From Adineta ricciae (taxonomy: Eukaryota; Rotifera; Eurotatoria; Adinetida; Adinetidae), in NCBI GenBank assembly GCA_905250025.1, contig CAJNOJ010000355.1, positions 7,956-71,955 on the forward strand: a stretch of DNA of 64,000 nucleotides, written 5' to 3'. How positions within the stretch are numbered: the first letter of the stretch is position 1; the number at the start of each line of letters is the position of its first letter. Shown here one piece after another: positions 1 through 12,411 of the stretch. A program made the position numbers and the translations under genes. The notes below the pieces were generated by a model, which saw nothing but the letters and a program-made list of their open reading frames with translations, was not told the origin of the DNA and did not search any database.

Positions 1-806
1 TTTCAGCATGTTGTTTATTATGTGGACAAGGTTGTAATGGAGGTTTTCCAACTGCTGCTTGGAATCATTATCGATTTACTGGATTAGTTACTGGTGGAAA
101 TTACAATTCGAAACAAGGTTGTGAACCATACACAATTCCTTCATGTGATCATCAGTATATTGCAAATTTGTCGCATACGCTTTGTTTATCTTTATTTTTA
201 TTTTTATTTTAGTGTCAATGGATCTCTTCCACCAGTAAGAGAAGTTTTTATCGGAAAGATTGTGTTTGAACATCGATTTGTTTAGTGTCAAGGTGAAGAA
301 CCTACTCCCCGTTGTACACACAAATGTATTGATGGTTATCCAACTCCATATGACAAAGATAAACATCATGGTAAAAGTGTTTATTCAGTTCGTTCACAGC
401 AAGAACAAATTCAAACTGAAATTATGAAAAATGGACCTGTCGAAGGTGCTTTTTCAGTTTATGCAGATTTTCTTGCGTATAAATCAGGTGTTTATCAACA
501 TACAGCTGGTTCGTTTCTCGGTGGTCATGGTATGTTCATTTTCTTTATATTATCTATATCTTTCATGAATTTCATTATTTTTAGCTATAAAAATTCTTGG
601 TTGGGGTATCGAAAATTCCACACCTTATTGGCTTGTTGCTAATTGTATGTTTAAAGCCAATCGATTTATTGTTGTATATTTGTTTGTTTGTTTTTGCAGC
701 ATGGAATGAAGATTGGGGCGATAAAGGTTACTTTAAAATTCTTCGTGGTTCAGATGAATGTGGAATTGAAAGTGGAATCGTTGCTGGTGAACCAAAACTT
801 AATTAA
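1..806 (+). CDS. cathepsin B-like cysteine protease, copy 1 (5' end outside window)
   Basis: Lysosomal papain-family protease; only the C-terminal half is in the window. Exons: ~3-154, 213-234 (22 nt), 286-529, 585-644 and 700-806, all with GT-AG introns of 51-58 nt. The joined reading frame runs from the GCNGG segment through the occluding-loop region (CDH-HVNGSLPP) to [11 protein letters not shown], holding the catalytic His, and [15 protein letters not shown], holding the catalytic Asn. It ends [15 protein letters not shown], as cathepsin B does. The catalytic Cys (QGSCGSCW region) lies upstream of position 1. An AATAAA-type signal follows the stop (about 841-848). A near-identical second copy lies at 3659-4452. 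The family call is secure; activity cannot be judged without the first half. Confidence 0.9.
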
Positions 807-1004
807 AAATTCCGAGTTTTCTATATCAAACTAATTTGAAATAATAAAATGAAATGAATTTTCTATGAAAAATAGAGTGGAAAACATTGATATATTTACA
901 AGTTTTCCTTTCTCTAAAACAATACGGAATACGGACAAGTACAACATGTATAAAAGAAATGTTTTCTTCTTGTAATATTTATGTTTCATAAATGAATAGA
1001 TGAT

Positions 1005-2000
1005 CTAACGTCTGATAACTGCCGGCGGTTGATGATTGAAATTTTTTTGCGGGATAACGGTAGTTTGTCGAAATCTAAAAACCGTTTTTTTGAAATCAGG
1101 CAGAAAAAATATTGAAAGTATTGGGAGAATCATTTCTAATAAACCCGGGAGAAAAAGAAAAAATTTCATCTGTAAATTCATTGATACTGATGATGATGTG
1201 TACATGTAGATGATACTACTAATTGCCAATGGGGACCAAGTAATCACAAAAAATATAGCAATTGACATAAGATATGTGGCCAACTTCCATTTGCGTTTCC
1301 AATCTCTGTTTTGATTACGCTTTTGCCATAGTACTCGAACAATCAAAGTCACATTTGCAACAATTATTATGCTTAACGGCACCATTGTATGCATAACAAA
1401 GTCGTATAATGCAATTGTTGGTTCGCTGTACATGTAACACGGTAGAAGACAAAATAACTAATGATGAAAAACATATTAATGTAAAAATAACTCGAAAGAT
1501 TTCACAGAACTTACAAAGTTATAATTCCAATAATCATCACAAGAATGGAAAACAATGATAATCAAATAAAATATGAAAGAGGAAACAATTGCAATGAACA
1601 TTGGAAGAATATGAAAAAAGAATCTTCTTTTCTTTGTTGCCATAATTGTATTATGAAATATAAGTATATGCCGTTGAATGGAACCACAAGCAGAAACCCA
1701 AACCAATGCCGTAGTTAAAGAGTAAACCCACCAATTCCACCATAAACAAAAACTTACTGTTGAAGAAATTACTCTTCTGTGACGATTTTCATACAAAGCA
1801 AATGGATGATTACTGATCATATCCACGAAACAGAGAATGACTATTATGAGAGTTAGATGTTGATGAAGTAAAATTTTCTTCCTTTGTCGATAAAAATAAA
1901 GAAAAATACAAATTGAACATGGAATAGATATACTCATTAGGATAACCACAATTGAAAATTTCAAATCGTCAAGTCGTGATATTTCATCATCCTTCGCCAT
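1005..2000 (-). CDS. orphan seven-transmembrane receptor, copy 1
   Basis: Two exons, 1515-2000 and 1005-1457, separated by a 57-nt intron, encode 312 residues in frame. The protein has about seven hydrophobic segments, a TM3 region with ACGSIQRHILIF in place of a DRY motif, and a Lys/Arg-rich third loop (WQKRNQNRDWKRK) before TM6. It resembles the divergent rhodopsin-like orphan receptors that are abundant in bdelloid rotifers; no ligand can be proposed. The start is placed at position 2000 (MAKDDE) rather than 2027, because the MAKD start is conserved in the second copy while the upstream ATG is not. The duplicate at 4663-5526 is broken by several deletions, so this copy is the intact one. 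Confidence 0.75.
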
Positions 2001-2027
2001 GAGTAGATCAGTTTTAGCAATTCTCAC

Positions 2028-3239
2028 GTATATATATTAGAGGAAAAAAAATCAAAGAAGAAAGTAGAATGTCTCACATAATAGAAAACTTAATTTTTAT
2101 CCTCAGTCCTCAGAAAACGTTTTCTATTTCACAGATACTTTGTGAAAGGATGATTTATATTATTTATTTCTCACGCCATAATCTTCAGTTGATTATCTCA
2201 TTTCGATGCTTTATTTCAAACTTGACAAAAATCATTCAGAGATGTTTAACAGTTTCGTTGTTTTTCAAGATTTTATCTTTTGCAATGATATTATCAAATC
2301 GTTCTTTTTCTAGAATGATAACTATATATCTCATAGATCAAGCAATCTCTTGAAAAAACACTTATAAAATCTTCACATTTTATATCATAAATAATTGTAA
2401 CGAGAAAGATTTAAGTGCTTTCTTTTATTTATGACAAAGTACCTTTAAGAAGTACTTTCTAGATATTAAAAAAAGTATTAAAGTTCAACACTTTTGGTGA
2501 TTGAATATATTCTCATAATATGACTGGTATCGATATCACGAAAAAGAAAATGTAAAAAGGGTCCAATTGTCATATTAGTTTCGTAAACGTCTTAGTTCTC
2601 AATGAAAGCAATATGATCATTTATTTCATTTCAATCGATTTTTCTTTGTTTCCCAAAATAGAATTCTCTCAAGTCAAATATGGACGAGTAATTCATCAGG
2701 CAAATAAAACACGTCTTATATGAACAGAAATTGATTATGTTCATGTGTATGTAATGGATTTTCTAATCTAAGAACTTGGATTTTTCTCTCTGTAGTTTTC
2801 AAAATATTCTTTTTCATACATCTTTAAGACATGATGAACTATTTTCCTACTATATAAATAATTGTAACAACTTGAATAGTTTTAAACATAGACAAATCTC
2901 TTTTTTACTCAAATAAATGTTCAAACAAAGTACGTCCAATGTTTTAAATATTGATATGTTACCTAAAAGCTTTTTTACTAAGTATGTCCCGTCCATGAAA
3001 ACGACACCATTCGATGCAGAATTTAATTTCAGTTAAGAATTCTATTATGAATAATTAAAGTTCATCAAGAAGAAGAATTTTGATAATCATATGAATTTAT
3101 TTCTAAATTATATTTGATTAATTCAATGAGAAAAAGAATTCGAAGTAAAACTTGATGTTTTTTTCGTTACAAAAGTTTGAAATATTCGTACAAATGTTGT
3201 GTTTATTTCAAAACAAGTCTAAATAGTAAAATGAATTTT
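2028..3239. other. intergenic, largely copy-specific DNA
   Basis: AT-rich sequence with no supportable gene. Roughly 2040-2945 has no counterpart between the receptor and ZIP genes of the second copy (near 5580-5640), so about 0.9 kb was gained here or lost there. From about 2950 the two copies align again. I see no terminal repeats or coding potential that would mark the extra DNA as a transposon. Confidence 0.5.
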
Positions 3240-3657
3240 TTAAAAATAACTTTCAAGAAAATCTCCATATTTCGCTGACAAATACATCGATGCAACACCT
3301 ATAATAACTCCAAGATTTTGTGTTAATAAAATTTTCATTTTCAATATTCTTGTTATTGGTTTATTTTCTTTTAAAGTATCTTTTTCAATTTCCTCTCCCA
3401 TAGAAATCAATTCAGGAATCTAATTCAAAATGAAAAGTCAAATAAAGAACATTATTATCGTCGAATTTCTTTACCATATCTGCTAATCCAATGTAAACGA
3501 ACATTCCTCCAGCTAAAGCGCAGATCCAAGGATGAAAATTTTCTAATTCTCCTAATTTAGCTCCAACAAGAAATCCTGGATAAATTCCACATGCAGATAT
3601 GAAATTCATCAACAAAGCCTGTTTTATTGGAAGACCACTACTCAACAAAATCGCTGT
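3240..3657 (-). CDS. ZIP metal transporter, copy 1 (5' part cut off at contig join)
   Basis: Last two exons of a SLC39-family transporter: 3475-3657 (interrupted by the N at 3658) and 3240-3419, intron 55 nt. The encoded segment (AILLSSGLPIKQALLMNF to the C-terminal YLSAKYGDFLESYF) matches the complete copy at 6012-7763 almost residue for residue. The gene stops at the N because the contig stops, not because of a mutation. Confidence 0.85.
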
Positions 3658-3658
3658 N
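3658..3658. other. single-N contig join
   Basis: An isolated N separates the interior of a ZIP exon (left, minus strand) from the interior of a cathepsin B exon (right, plus strand). Neither gene is complete at the join, and the two sides hold the same three-gene block, so the join places two versions of one locus in tandem. Confidence 0.9.
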
Positions 3659-4452
<794 letters not shown>

Positions 4453-4662
4453 AAATTCCGAGTTTTCTATATCAAACTAATTTGAAATAATAAAATGAAA
4501 TGAATTTTCTATGAAAAATAGAGTGGAAAACATTGATATATTTACACGCAATTTATATTTTTACAATTTTTCCTTTCTCTAAAACAATACGGACAAGTAC
4601 AACATACATAAAAGAAATGTTTTCTTCTTGTAATATTTATGTTTCATAAGCGAATAGATGAT

Positions 4663-5526
4663 CTAATGTCTGATAACTGCCGATGTTTGATGATTCAAAT
4701 TTTGCGGGATAACGGTAGTTTGTCAAAATATACAAACAGTTTTTTTGAAATCAGGTAGAAAAAAAACATTGAAATTATTGGGAGAATCATTTCCAATAAA
4801 CTCGGAAGAAAAAAGAAACATTTCATCTGTAAATTCATTGTAGATGATACGATTAATTGCCAATGGGAACCAAATAATCACAAAAAATATAGCAATTGAC
4901 ATAAAATATGTGGCCAACTTCCATTTGCAACAATTATTATGCTTAACGACACCATTGTATGCATAACAAAGTCATATAATGCAACTGTAGGTTCGTTGTA
5001 TATGTAACACGATAGAAGACAAAATAACTAATGACGAAACATATTAATGTAAAAATAGTTCGAAAGATTTCACAAAAATGGAAAACAATGATAATCAAAT
5101 AGAATACGAAAGAGGAAACAATTGCAATGAACATTGAAAGAATATGAAGAAAGAATCTTCTTTTCTTTGTTGCTATGATTGTATTATGAAATATAAATAT
5201 ATACCATTCAATGGAACCACAAGTAGAAGTCCATATCAATGCAGTAGTTAAAGAGTAAACTCATCAATTCCACCATAAACAGAAACTTATCGTTTAAAGA
5301 AGTCACTCTTCTGTGATGATTTTCAAACAAAGCAATTGGATAATTAATGATCATATCGCGTGAAAACAAAGAATGACTATTGTGAGAGTTAGATGTTAAT
5401 GAATTAAAATTTTCTTCCTTTGTCGATAAAAATACAAATTGAATATGGAATAGATATACTCAATAGAATAATCACAATTGAAAATTTTACATCTTCAAGT
5501 CGTGATATTTCATTATCCTTCGCCAT
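4663..5526 (-). pseudogene. 7TM receptor, copy 2, inactivated
   Basis: Homologue of the intact receptor at 1005-2000. Compared with it there is a 64-bp deletion at about 4928, corresponding to 1288-1351 and flanked in the intact copy by two CATTTGC repeats. A 23-bp deletion near 4838 and a deletion of about 35 bp near 5072 that removes the splice donor are also present. The first two shift the frame. The ATG (5524-5526) and the N-terminal MAKD remain. No continuous receptor can be read from this copy. Confidence 0.85.
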
Positions 5527-6011
5527 GGGTAAATCAGTTTTAGCAATATAATAATATATACAGTCTTCTCACGTATATATATATTAGACAAAAATAATTA
5601 CGTCTCATATGTTTTCAAATATCGATGTGAAGCTAGAACGAACCAACGATATGTTAGATAAAAACTTTTTTACTAAGTATATGTCCCGTCCATGAAAACT
5701 ACACCATTCGACTCAGAATTAAATTTCAGTTAATAATTTCAATCTAAACAAATAAAAAGAAAATATAAATCTGTTGTACAAAAATATTCAATTTTTCATT
5801 ATGAATGATTAAAGTTCATCAAGAAGAAGAATTTTGATAGAAAAATCAATAATCATCTAAATTTATTTTTCTAAATTATATTTTTATTAATTCAATGAGA
5901 AAAATAATCAGAACTAAAACTTGATGTTTTTTTTTTGTTACACAAGTTTGAAATATTCGTACAAATGTTGTGTTTATTTCAAAACAAGTCTAAATAATAA
6001 AGTGAATTTTT

Positions 6012-7763
6012 TTAAAAATAACTTTCAAGAAAATCTCCATATTTTGCTGATAAATACATCGATGCAACACCTGTAATAACTCCAAGATTTTGTGTTAATA
6101 AAATTTTCGTTTTCAATATTCTTGATATTGGTTTGTTTTCTTTTAAAGTATCTTTTTCAATTTCCTCTCCCATAGAAATCAATTCAGGAATCTAATCAAA
6201 ATAAAAAATTCAAATAAATAATATTTTCATTATAGAATTTCTTTACCATATCTGCTAATCCAATATAAACAAACATTCCTCCAGCTAAAGCACAAATCCA
6301 AGGATGAAAATTTTCTAATTCTCCTAATTTAGCTCCAATAAAAAATCCTGGATAAATTCCACATGCAGATATGAAATTCATCAACAAAGCCTGTTTTATT
6401 GGAAGACCACTACTCAACAAAATCGCTGTATCGCCTAAAATTCATTCAAATGATTTGCATTTTAACATTTTCCTTTCCTTTTTTGTTACCAAGTTTATGA
6501 GAAAATTCTTCACAAACGATTGAAATTGTCATTCGAAGACAATTACTGATTGAAACCATTGCAATAGCACCAATGGTTAATCCATCAATAAATCCATGAA
6601 GAGTATCACCAATTAATATCATCCATCCAATTGGTTTCATTTGTTGGAGATTTTCTTTCAAACTTTTTGTATTTTTCTGATGAAGAATTGGCTTTCAAAC
6701 AAAAACAAAAGAGAATTTCAGATAAGATCACTTCTTCATGTCAAAGATTTCTTTTGTTAATTTTAATCGAATCTTCTTCTAAAAATAAACGTACCGAAAT
6801 ATCTTCATCAACATGATCATGTGTTGGAATTGTCTAAATCATTTACAAAAATTAGAAATGAAGGAGAAATGAAATGTATCAAACCGTTTGAATATGAAAA
6901 AATATCGTTGATAATTGATCACGCATAAAAAATAAATATATAATTATTAATCCTACAAGACCTTTATTAATAAATGTTGATTCTTTATCATAAGATTCAA
7001 CATCAAATCCCTTTGGAAAATACAAAATCAAATTCGGTTTTTTTTCTCCAATGAAAAACAATTCATTTACCATTGGAATTAAATGAAATATTCCTGTTCC
7101 AAGAAGTGTCCCTACCGCTATTCGAACAGCAAATTAAGTTGATTTTATCCGAAAATCGAATCTTACCTAAACCAATAAACGAGGATAAAATCCATTTGAA
7201 GATCGGCTTTTTTCGAAAAGGTAAAATAATGGCACCAAATAAAGCAGTTAAATTAATCAAAGTCACTGAGATTAAACCAAATAGAAAATCTTTAAAGAAG
7301 AAAAACAATTCTTTGTTTGTTTTTAATTTATTAAATCAACAAACGTTTCCATTTTGATGATTCTCGAATTTTATGACACGATGGATTCAATTTCATTGTG
7401 GCTAAAATCGGTGTTAAACGCTGAAGATCTTCTTTTGATAAACTTGAATTTTCATTTAAATGAAATTTGTTCAATATTTCATTTGACGATGAAAAACACT
7501 TGAAGAGAAAAAAGGAAAATTTTCAAATCGAATGAAACAACAAAAGTCTTTGTTACTTGATTGGAATCATTTGCTTGATTTTGATTTTGTTGTTTATCGT
7601 GTTCATCTGATTGAATTAATTTTTCGTAAAATAATTTCAAATTCGTCGAATCTTTCAAATGAGAATAAAGTAAATTTTCTTCCAAAGAATTTAATCGATC
7701 ATTTTTAGTCGAAATAACATTCGAATCAATAAGAATAAGAAGAATCGTCAATAATCTTATCAT
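6012..7763 (-). CDS. ZIP family (SLC39A8/A14-like) metal transporter, complete
   Basis: Eight exons: 7557-7763, 7345-7498, 7167-7310, 6885-7117, 6795-6833, 6490-6676, 6247-6434, 6012-6191. They total 1332 nt, or 443 residues, close to ZIP8/ZIP14. An N-terminal signal peptide is followed by an extracellular region with Cys residues, TM1 (FLFGLISVTLINL), a TM2-3 region starting LAVGTLLGTGIFHLIP, a short His-containing loop (TIPTHDH), and the metal-site helices GDTLHGFIDGLTIGA and CEEFSHKLGDTAILL. The EE start of the second motif is typical of ZIP8/14 within the LZT subfamily. Consensus residues are changed: HN is HG in TM4 and EEFPHELGD is EEFSHKLGD in TM5. Predicted role is divalent cation import at a membrane; substrate unknown. 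Intron 7311-7344 is only 34 nt and is the least certain splice. Confidence 0.85.
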
Positions 7764-8099
7764 CTAAATAGATTTTCTCGTTTAATTCAAATAATCAAAT
7801 TCGACTTTTGAAAACGAAATTTCTCTTTTCATAAATACTTTGACGTAAGAGAAGAGAAGAGAAAGTAACTTGTCGATATGTATAAAGATTGAATGAATCG
7901 ATAACAAACGTGTCATTTATGTTCGTTTCATCGAACCTTTCTTTTTCTCTCATCGGATCTCAAGCGTAAAAAACATAACACATACGAAATATGTGCTTAT
8001 TTCATTTTCGGATATTCTCTTCGATTTATTTGAAAGAAAATTGTTTTTTCGGAATCCTTTTAAGAAACAAAAAAAAACGAAGTCATTTTTTGTTGAATA

Positions 8100-8348
8100 T
8101 TATTGTGAATAATCATCCATAGGATCGTACCGATAATTCATTTCGTTTGTTCGTTTATGACTTGATGTTATTCGATGACATGAACAAACACTGATTAATG
8201 GCATTTGTTCATTCATACGGGAACAATAAGTAATGCAATAATGACTTAAATCCCAAACAAAACGACCTTCAATATGTTCAATTTGTAAACATATCGAATA
8301 TAAAGCAAAAACAATGATGAAAGTTTTCAATGAGAAATTCATTGTCAT
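8100..8348 (-). CDS. small secreted cysteine-containing peptide precursor
   Basis: A single-exon ORF of 82 residues (start 8348; a second Met two codons later). Residues 1-27 form a classical signal peptide (FSLKTFIIVFALYSICL) with likely cleavage around HIEG/RF. The remainder holds four Cys in the pattern Cx3C...CxC within about 20 residues, followed by a charged, Tyr-rich tail (NEMNYRYDPMDDYSQ). No family is recognised. Size, signal peptide and paired Cys suggest a secreted peptide (hormone-like or defence-like), but this is inference from layout only. It is flanked by two other secretory-pathway genes, with no sign of co-transcription. Confidence 0.5.
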   Translation of the reverse strand: MTMNFSLKTFIIVFALYSICLQIEHIEGRFVWDLSHYCITYCSRMNEQMPLISVCSCHRITSSHKRTNEMNYRYDPMDDYSQ

Positions 8349-8751
8349 TTGTTGATTTCTAAAAGAAATCGAAGAAGTTTTCTTTGAGATATTTTTCCTA
8401 AGAAATCTTACTTTGTGTTGGTTTTTCTCTCGATTTTTGAATGATATGAAATGAAAAGATCTTGATTAACTTTATATAGACATCGGAATTCGATTGATTT
8501 TGTAAGGAAATTTGATATTTCCTGAAAGAAAATACGTCATCTATCTCGAAATGTCAAATCAATTAATAGAAATCCATTGAAATCTTGACAAATGAAGTAG
8601 ATGCTAAACAAGTTCTTCTAATCGTTAAACAAAAGATTCATCGATCTTTTCTTTTCTTTTCTCTTCTATCGAAATATCCAAACATTTTGGAATGTTAAAT
8701 TGAAGAAAAGATAAGAAAAAGAAATGTTTTACATTCTTTTCATTTGTAAGA

Positions 8752-9729
8752 ATGATTCAATTACGGTTACTTTCTTTGTTTGTCTTATTTCAATATTCTT
8801 TTGCAAATCAATGTATTTATTTGATTATTAAATCTGATAATACAACTGATAGATGTCTTAATTCTAATTGTTCACAATTTCTTGATATTAAATCATTGAT
8901 TGTTCAACCCAAAATATGTAAAACTGATCAATTATCTTTTGCATTTTCATCCTACAAAACATTTGTTACATTTCGTCATGGACTTGGATGGAGATTGGGT
9001 GATTTATTTCATTCGGAATTTAATTCTCATGTGAATCGTCAATTGATTTTGTATTTGAATGAAATAAATGAAGATGATCAACCATTTGATTATAAAGAAT
9101 TAATTCATTTAGGAATTTATTTGGATTTTTATATTATTTTCGTTAAAAATTATTCGGAATGGATAATGTCAAAATTGAAATTGTGAGTTCAAATTCTTTT
9201 TTTCCTCATTTATTTCTGCGATTTGTTCTTAGTCGATGTTTGAAATTCAGTGGATTTGATAAATATCCATGTACAAGTCAAATTCTTTCACCTTTACGTT
9301 GGATTTCTCATCAACAATCGAGATTTTCGACAACAGAAATGATTTCAACAACAGAAAACATCCGAAAAGAAATCAAATCATCGACGAATTTTATTTTATT
9401 TGTAAGAAAAACCAAATTTATTCAGATAAAAATCGATTTGTTTCCAAAAGATTTGTCTTTCGTTATGTAGTCTTTTCATAATCTTTATTTTCATTTGGAA
9501 ATATTTAATTCATCGTCGAGCAATTCTTTCTGAACCTTCAATTGAAAAGTATTTCTTTGATTTTCTTGAAAAAAAGCCTTCAATGGATCATTTTAGAGTA
9601 TCTTCAATATCTACGATAACAATCGATCGAAGAGAATCATTTAATCATCATCAATCAATGGTTTTAGAGACAAATTCTGTTGAAAGAGAACAAGAATTTG
9701 TTTTAGTTTCATCTACAAATTGTTTTTGA
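8752..9729 (+). CDS. type I single-pass membrane protein, unrecognised
   Basis: Three exons: 8752-9182, 9233-9401 and 9451-9729, giving 292 residues in frame. A signal peptide (LLSLFVLFQYSFA) is followed by an ectodomain of about 185 residues with five to seven Cys and N-glycosylation sequons, a Ser/Thr stalk (STTEMISTTEN), a single TM helix (LCSLFIIFIFIWKYLIHRR) and a cytoplasmic tail of about 65 residues ending LVSSTNCF. Introns of 50 and 49 nt; the second acceptor (CAAAAG/ATTTG) is chosen because it restores the TM helix. No homologous family is recognised; a receptor or adhesion role is only a guess. Confidence 0.65.
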
Positions 9730-9870
9730 AAAAACGTTTTTTTGAAATAAAATTTTCTTTTTAATCAATGACATCTTCATTAAAGAATTTCATTCGATTT
9801 CCAATCTTTATCACTCGAATGTGCATTTCATTCGTTCTTTGGATCGAAGATTATTTCGAATTGAAAGAAA

Positions 9871-11993
9871 ATGTTTCCAAGAATTTCCAATATTCATGAA
9901 GAATTCGTTAAATCAGCAGCGAATAGTAAACTTTTTCTCGAATTTTCTTTCTTATTTTCATTCGAAATGTTTTCTTAGATGATCTGAGACAAATCAAAGA
10001 TTTGTTAAAATATCGAAATGTTAATATCAATGGTATTTTTGCAGGACATACAGCTCTACAAGCAGCTGCTCAGAATGGAAATTTGGAAATTGTTCATTTT
10101 CTTATTGAAAATCGTGCAAATTTAGAAATTGAAGTAAAAGATGTCTTTTTGTTAAAGATATTCTATTTGTTTTCAAAGGATAAAGATGGTGATCGAGCGA
10201 TTCATCATGCTGCATTTGGAAATGAAGCGAAAATCTTAGATTTACTTATAAAATCAGGTGCAGATATCAATGCAAGAAATAAACGTCGACAAACAGCATT
10301 ACACATCGGTAAATTTCGATTTCTGATCAAGATTTTCATTTCGAAATCCATTTCAGGTGTTTGTAAAAATCATATCGATGTTTGTAAAGTTCTTCTTTTA
10401 AATGGTTCTCATTTGGGAATTCAAGATTTTCAAGGTGATACACCTTTACACGATACCATTTCAAAAAAACATGATGAATTAACAAAACTTCTATTGGATT
10501 CGAATGCTGATGTTACAATAAGAAATAATGAAGATTTTAATTCAATTCATTATTCAGTTTTATGTGGAAATTTAACGTAAGAGAAGAATTTTTGTTAAAA
10601 GAGAATTTCATTGTTTTATTTGATTTAGTGCACTTGAATTGATTCTTTCGAAAATTGAAAGTCGTCAATGGATTTTAAATGAGAAGAAAAATGATGGATT
10701 TACATGTTTACATTTAGCTGCATTGAATGGTCATTTTCTCATTGTTGATTTACTTTTAAATAAAGGAAATGTTTCAATTGATGAACAAAATCTTCATTTA
10801 CAAACAGCTCTTCATTTAGCTGTTACTCGACAAGATCTACAAATTGTTAATGTAAAGAAAAAAATGATCAATTTTCATTTGATTTCATTTCGTTTTTTCT
10901 TCTAGTTGATCTGTAAGAAAAATGCAAATGTGAATTTAATTGATAAAGATGGAGATACGTGTTTACATGAAGCATTGAGACATCACACATTAACACAATT
11001 GAAACAATTACAAGAAGAAGCACAAAATAGAAAAGTTTGGAGAAAATGTTGAAATTTCAATTGATTGAAGAGATTTTTTAGATGAAAAATATTTTTTCAA
11101 ATCTGACGAATTATGATAAACGACCAAGTGTTGAAATTAGTTGTTTATTAATTATGTCGGGAGCTGATTTAACAATTAAAAATAAAAAGAATCAAACACC
11201 ATTTGATCTCTGTTCCGATTCCCATTTATGTCGAATGTTAACACAAAAGAATATGTAAATTAACTTGAAATAGTTTCTATTTGACATTGTTTTCTTCTAT
11301 TTAAAGAGAATATCAAAAGAAAGAGAAAAGGAATGAGAATTTTCTCGAATGTCTCATCTGTTCAGATCATTCACGTGATACAATATTTTATCCGTGTTTA
11401 CATATTGTTACATGTCATTCATGTGCTAATCGGATGAAAAAATGTTTATTATGCAAAGAGAAAATTCAAACAAAAACGAAAGTAAAAATTTTATCGATGA
11501 TGACTTTGCATTGGAAATATTCATTTTTAGATTGAACAATGTAAAATTTGTTCGAAAAGAAAAGCATCGGTCGCCTATAAACCTTGTGGACATTTCATTG
11601 CGTGTGAAAGTAAATCGAGAATTCATTGGAAATTCTTTCTCTTCAGTCATCTTTGTTTTAGATTGTGTCGATTTGAAAAAACAATGTTTAATTTGTCGAC
11701 AAACGATTGATTTAATTGTACCATTTAAACAATTGTGTGTGGAAAAAAATGACATTGCTTCGACAAAGTCGGAAGTGATGACAGGATTATCAAATGATAC
11801 GATGACTTTGGCGAGTTTAAAACAACAATTAGAAGAAATTCGTGAACAAGTTCATTGTCCAATCTGTATGGATCGATTGAAAGATATGATCTTTTTATGT
11901 GGACATGGAGTTTGTCAAAATTGTGGAAATCGTGTCAAAGAATGTCCAATTTGTCGAAAACAAATTGAAAAATCAATTATTTTATACACATAA
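9871..11993 (+). CDS. Mind bomb-like E3 ubiquitin ligase, ANK and RING half only
   Basis: Ten exons (9871-9925, 9979-10133, 10179-10308, 10357-10576, 10629-10851, 10906-11034, 11082-11254, 11307-11481, 11531-11609, 11662-11993) sum to 1671 nt, 556 residues. The product aligns with the C-terminal half of MIB1: ankyrin repeats (about residues 20-345; segments such as [14 protein letters not shown] and [14 protein letters not shown]), two divergent RINGs (about 372-465), a short coiled coil, and a canonical last RING beginning [21 protein letters not shown] proteins ubiquitinate Notch ligands; the N-terminal MZM/REP modules that bind those ligands are absent, and the preceding 140 bp hold no room for them. 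The start ATG lies just before a first exon matching the linker ahead of the MIB1 ankyrin repeats. Donor at 11035 (GTTTGG) is weak. Confidence 0.88.
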
Positions 11994-12411
11994 TCAGAGA
12001 GAGAGAGAAATTCGTACAGACAATTATCATTATTTTTCAATAATTAAGAAAAAAGAATCAATTATTCAATAGGAAAAGAAGTCATTTCATATTCTTAGAA
12101 TCTCGTCAATAAAATTCTTTGTTACAATCAATTGAAGTTTTCTAAAAAAAGAACAATCGATTTAGGTCTATAATACAATGGAACAAATAATTCTATTCAA
12201 TGTAGAAATTAATTATTTTGTTTTGTTCATGGATAGATCCACAAGATGTTCTCATCATAAGTAAATCAGAAAAAATATAAAGTACAGTGACATCTATATG
12301 TGAAAGAGTTGTATTGCTCAATGATTAATCTCCAATAATAAATAATGCCAGAGAAAAGAAGAAAAAACACAGATCATCATAGTTTTCGAAAATCATAATC
12401 AATTGAAGAAA
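11994..12411. other. intergenic, convergent-free spacer
   Basis: AT-rich 418-bp gap between the MIB-like stop and the TTC7 ATG, both genes on the plus strand. It holds a GA run just after the stop, AATAAA-like signals and presumably the TTC7 promoter; no clear TATA box stands out. Confidence 0.4.

Noticed and set aside
94-285. Open frames spanning cathepsin B introns (also the copy at 3734-3925)
   Set aside because: They read through two introns whose GT-AG borders restore the cathepsin B frame; the intron-derived Phe/Tyr-rich part has no protein character.
2069-2353. 94-codon plus-strand frame in copy-specific DNA
   Set aside because: No domain, no splice context, no counterpart in the second copy.
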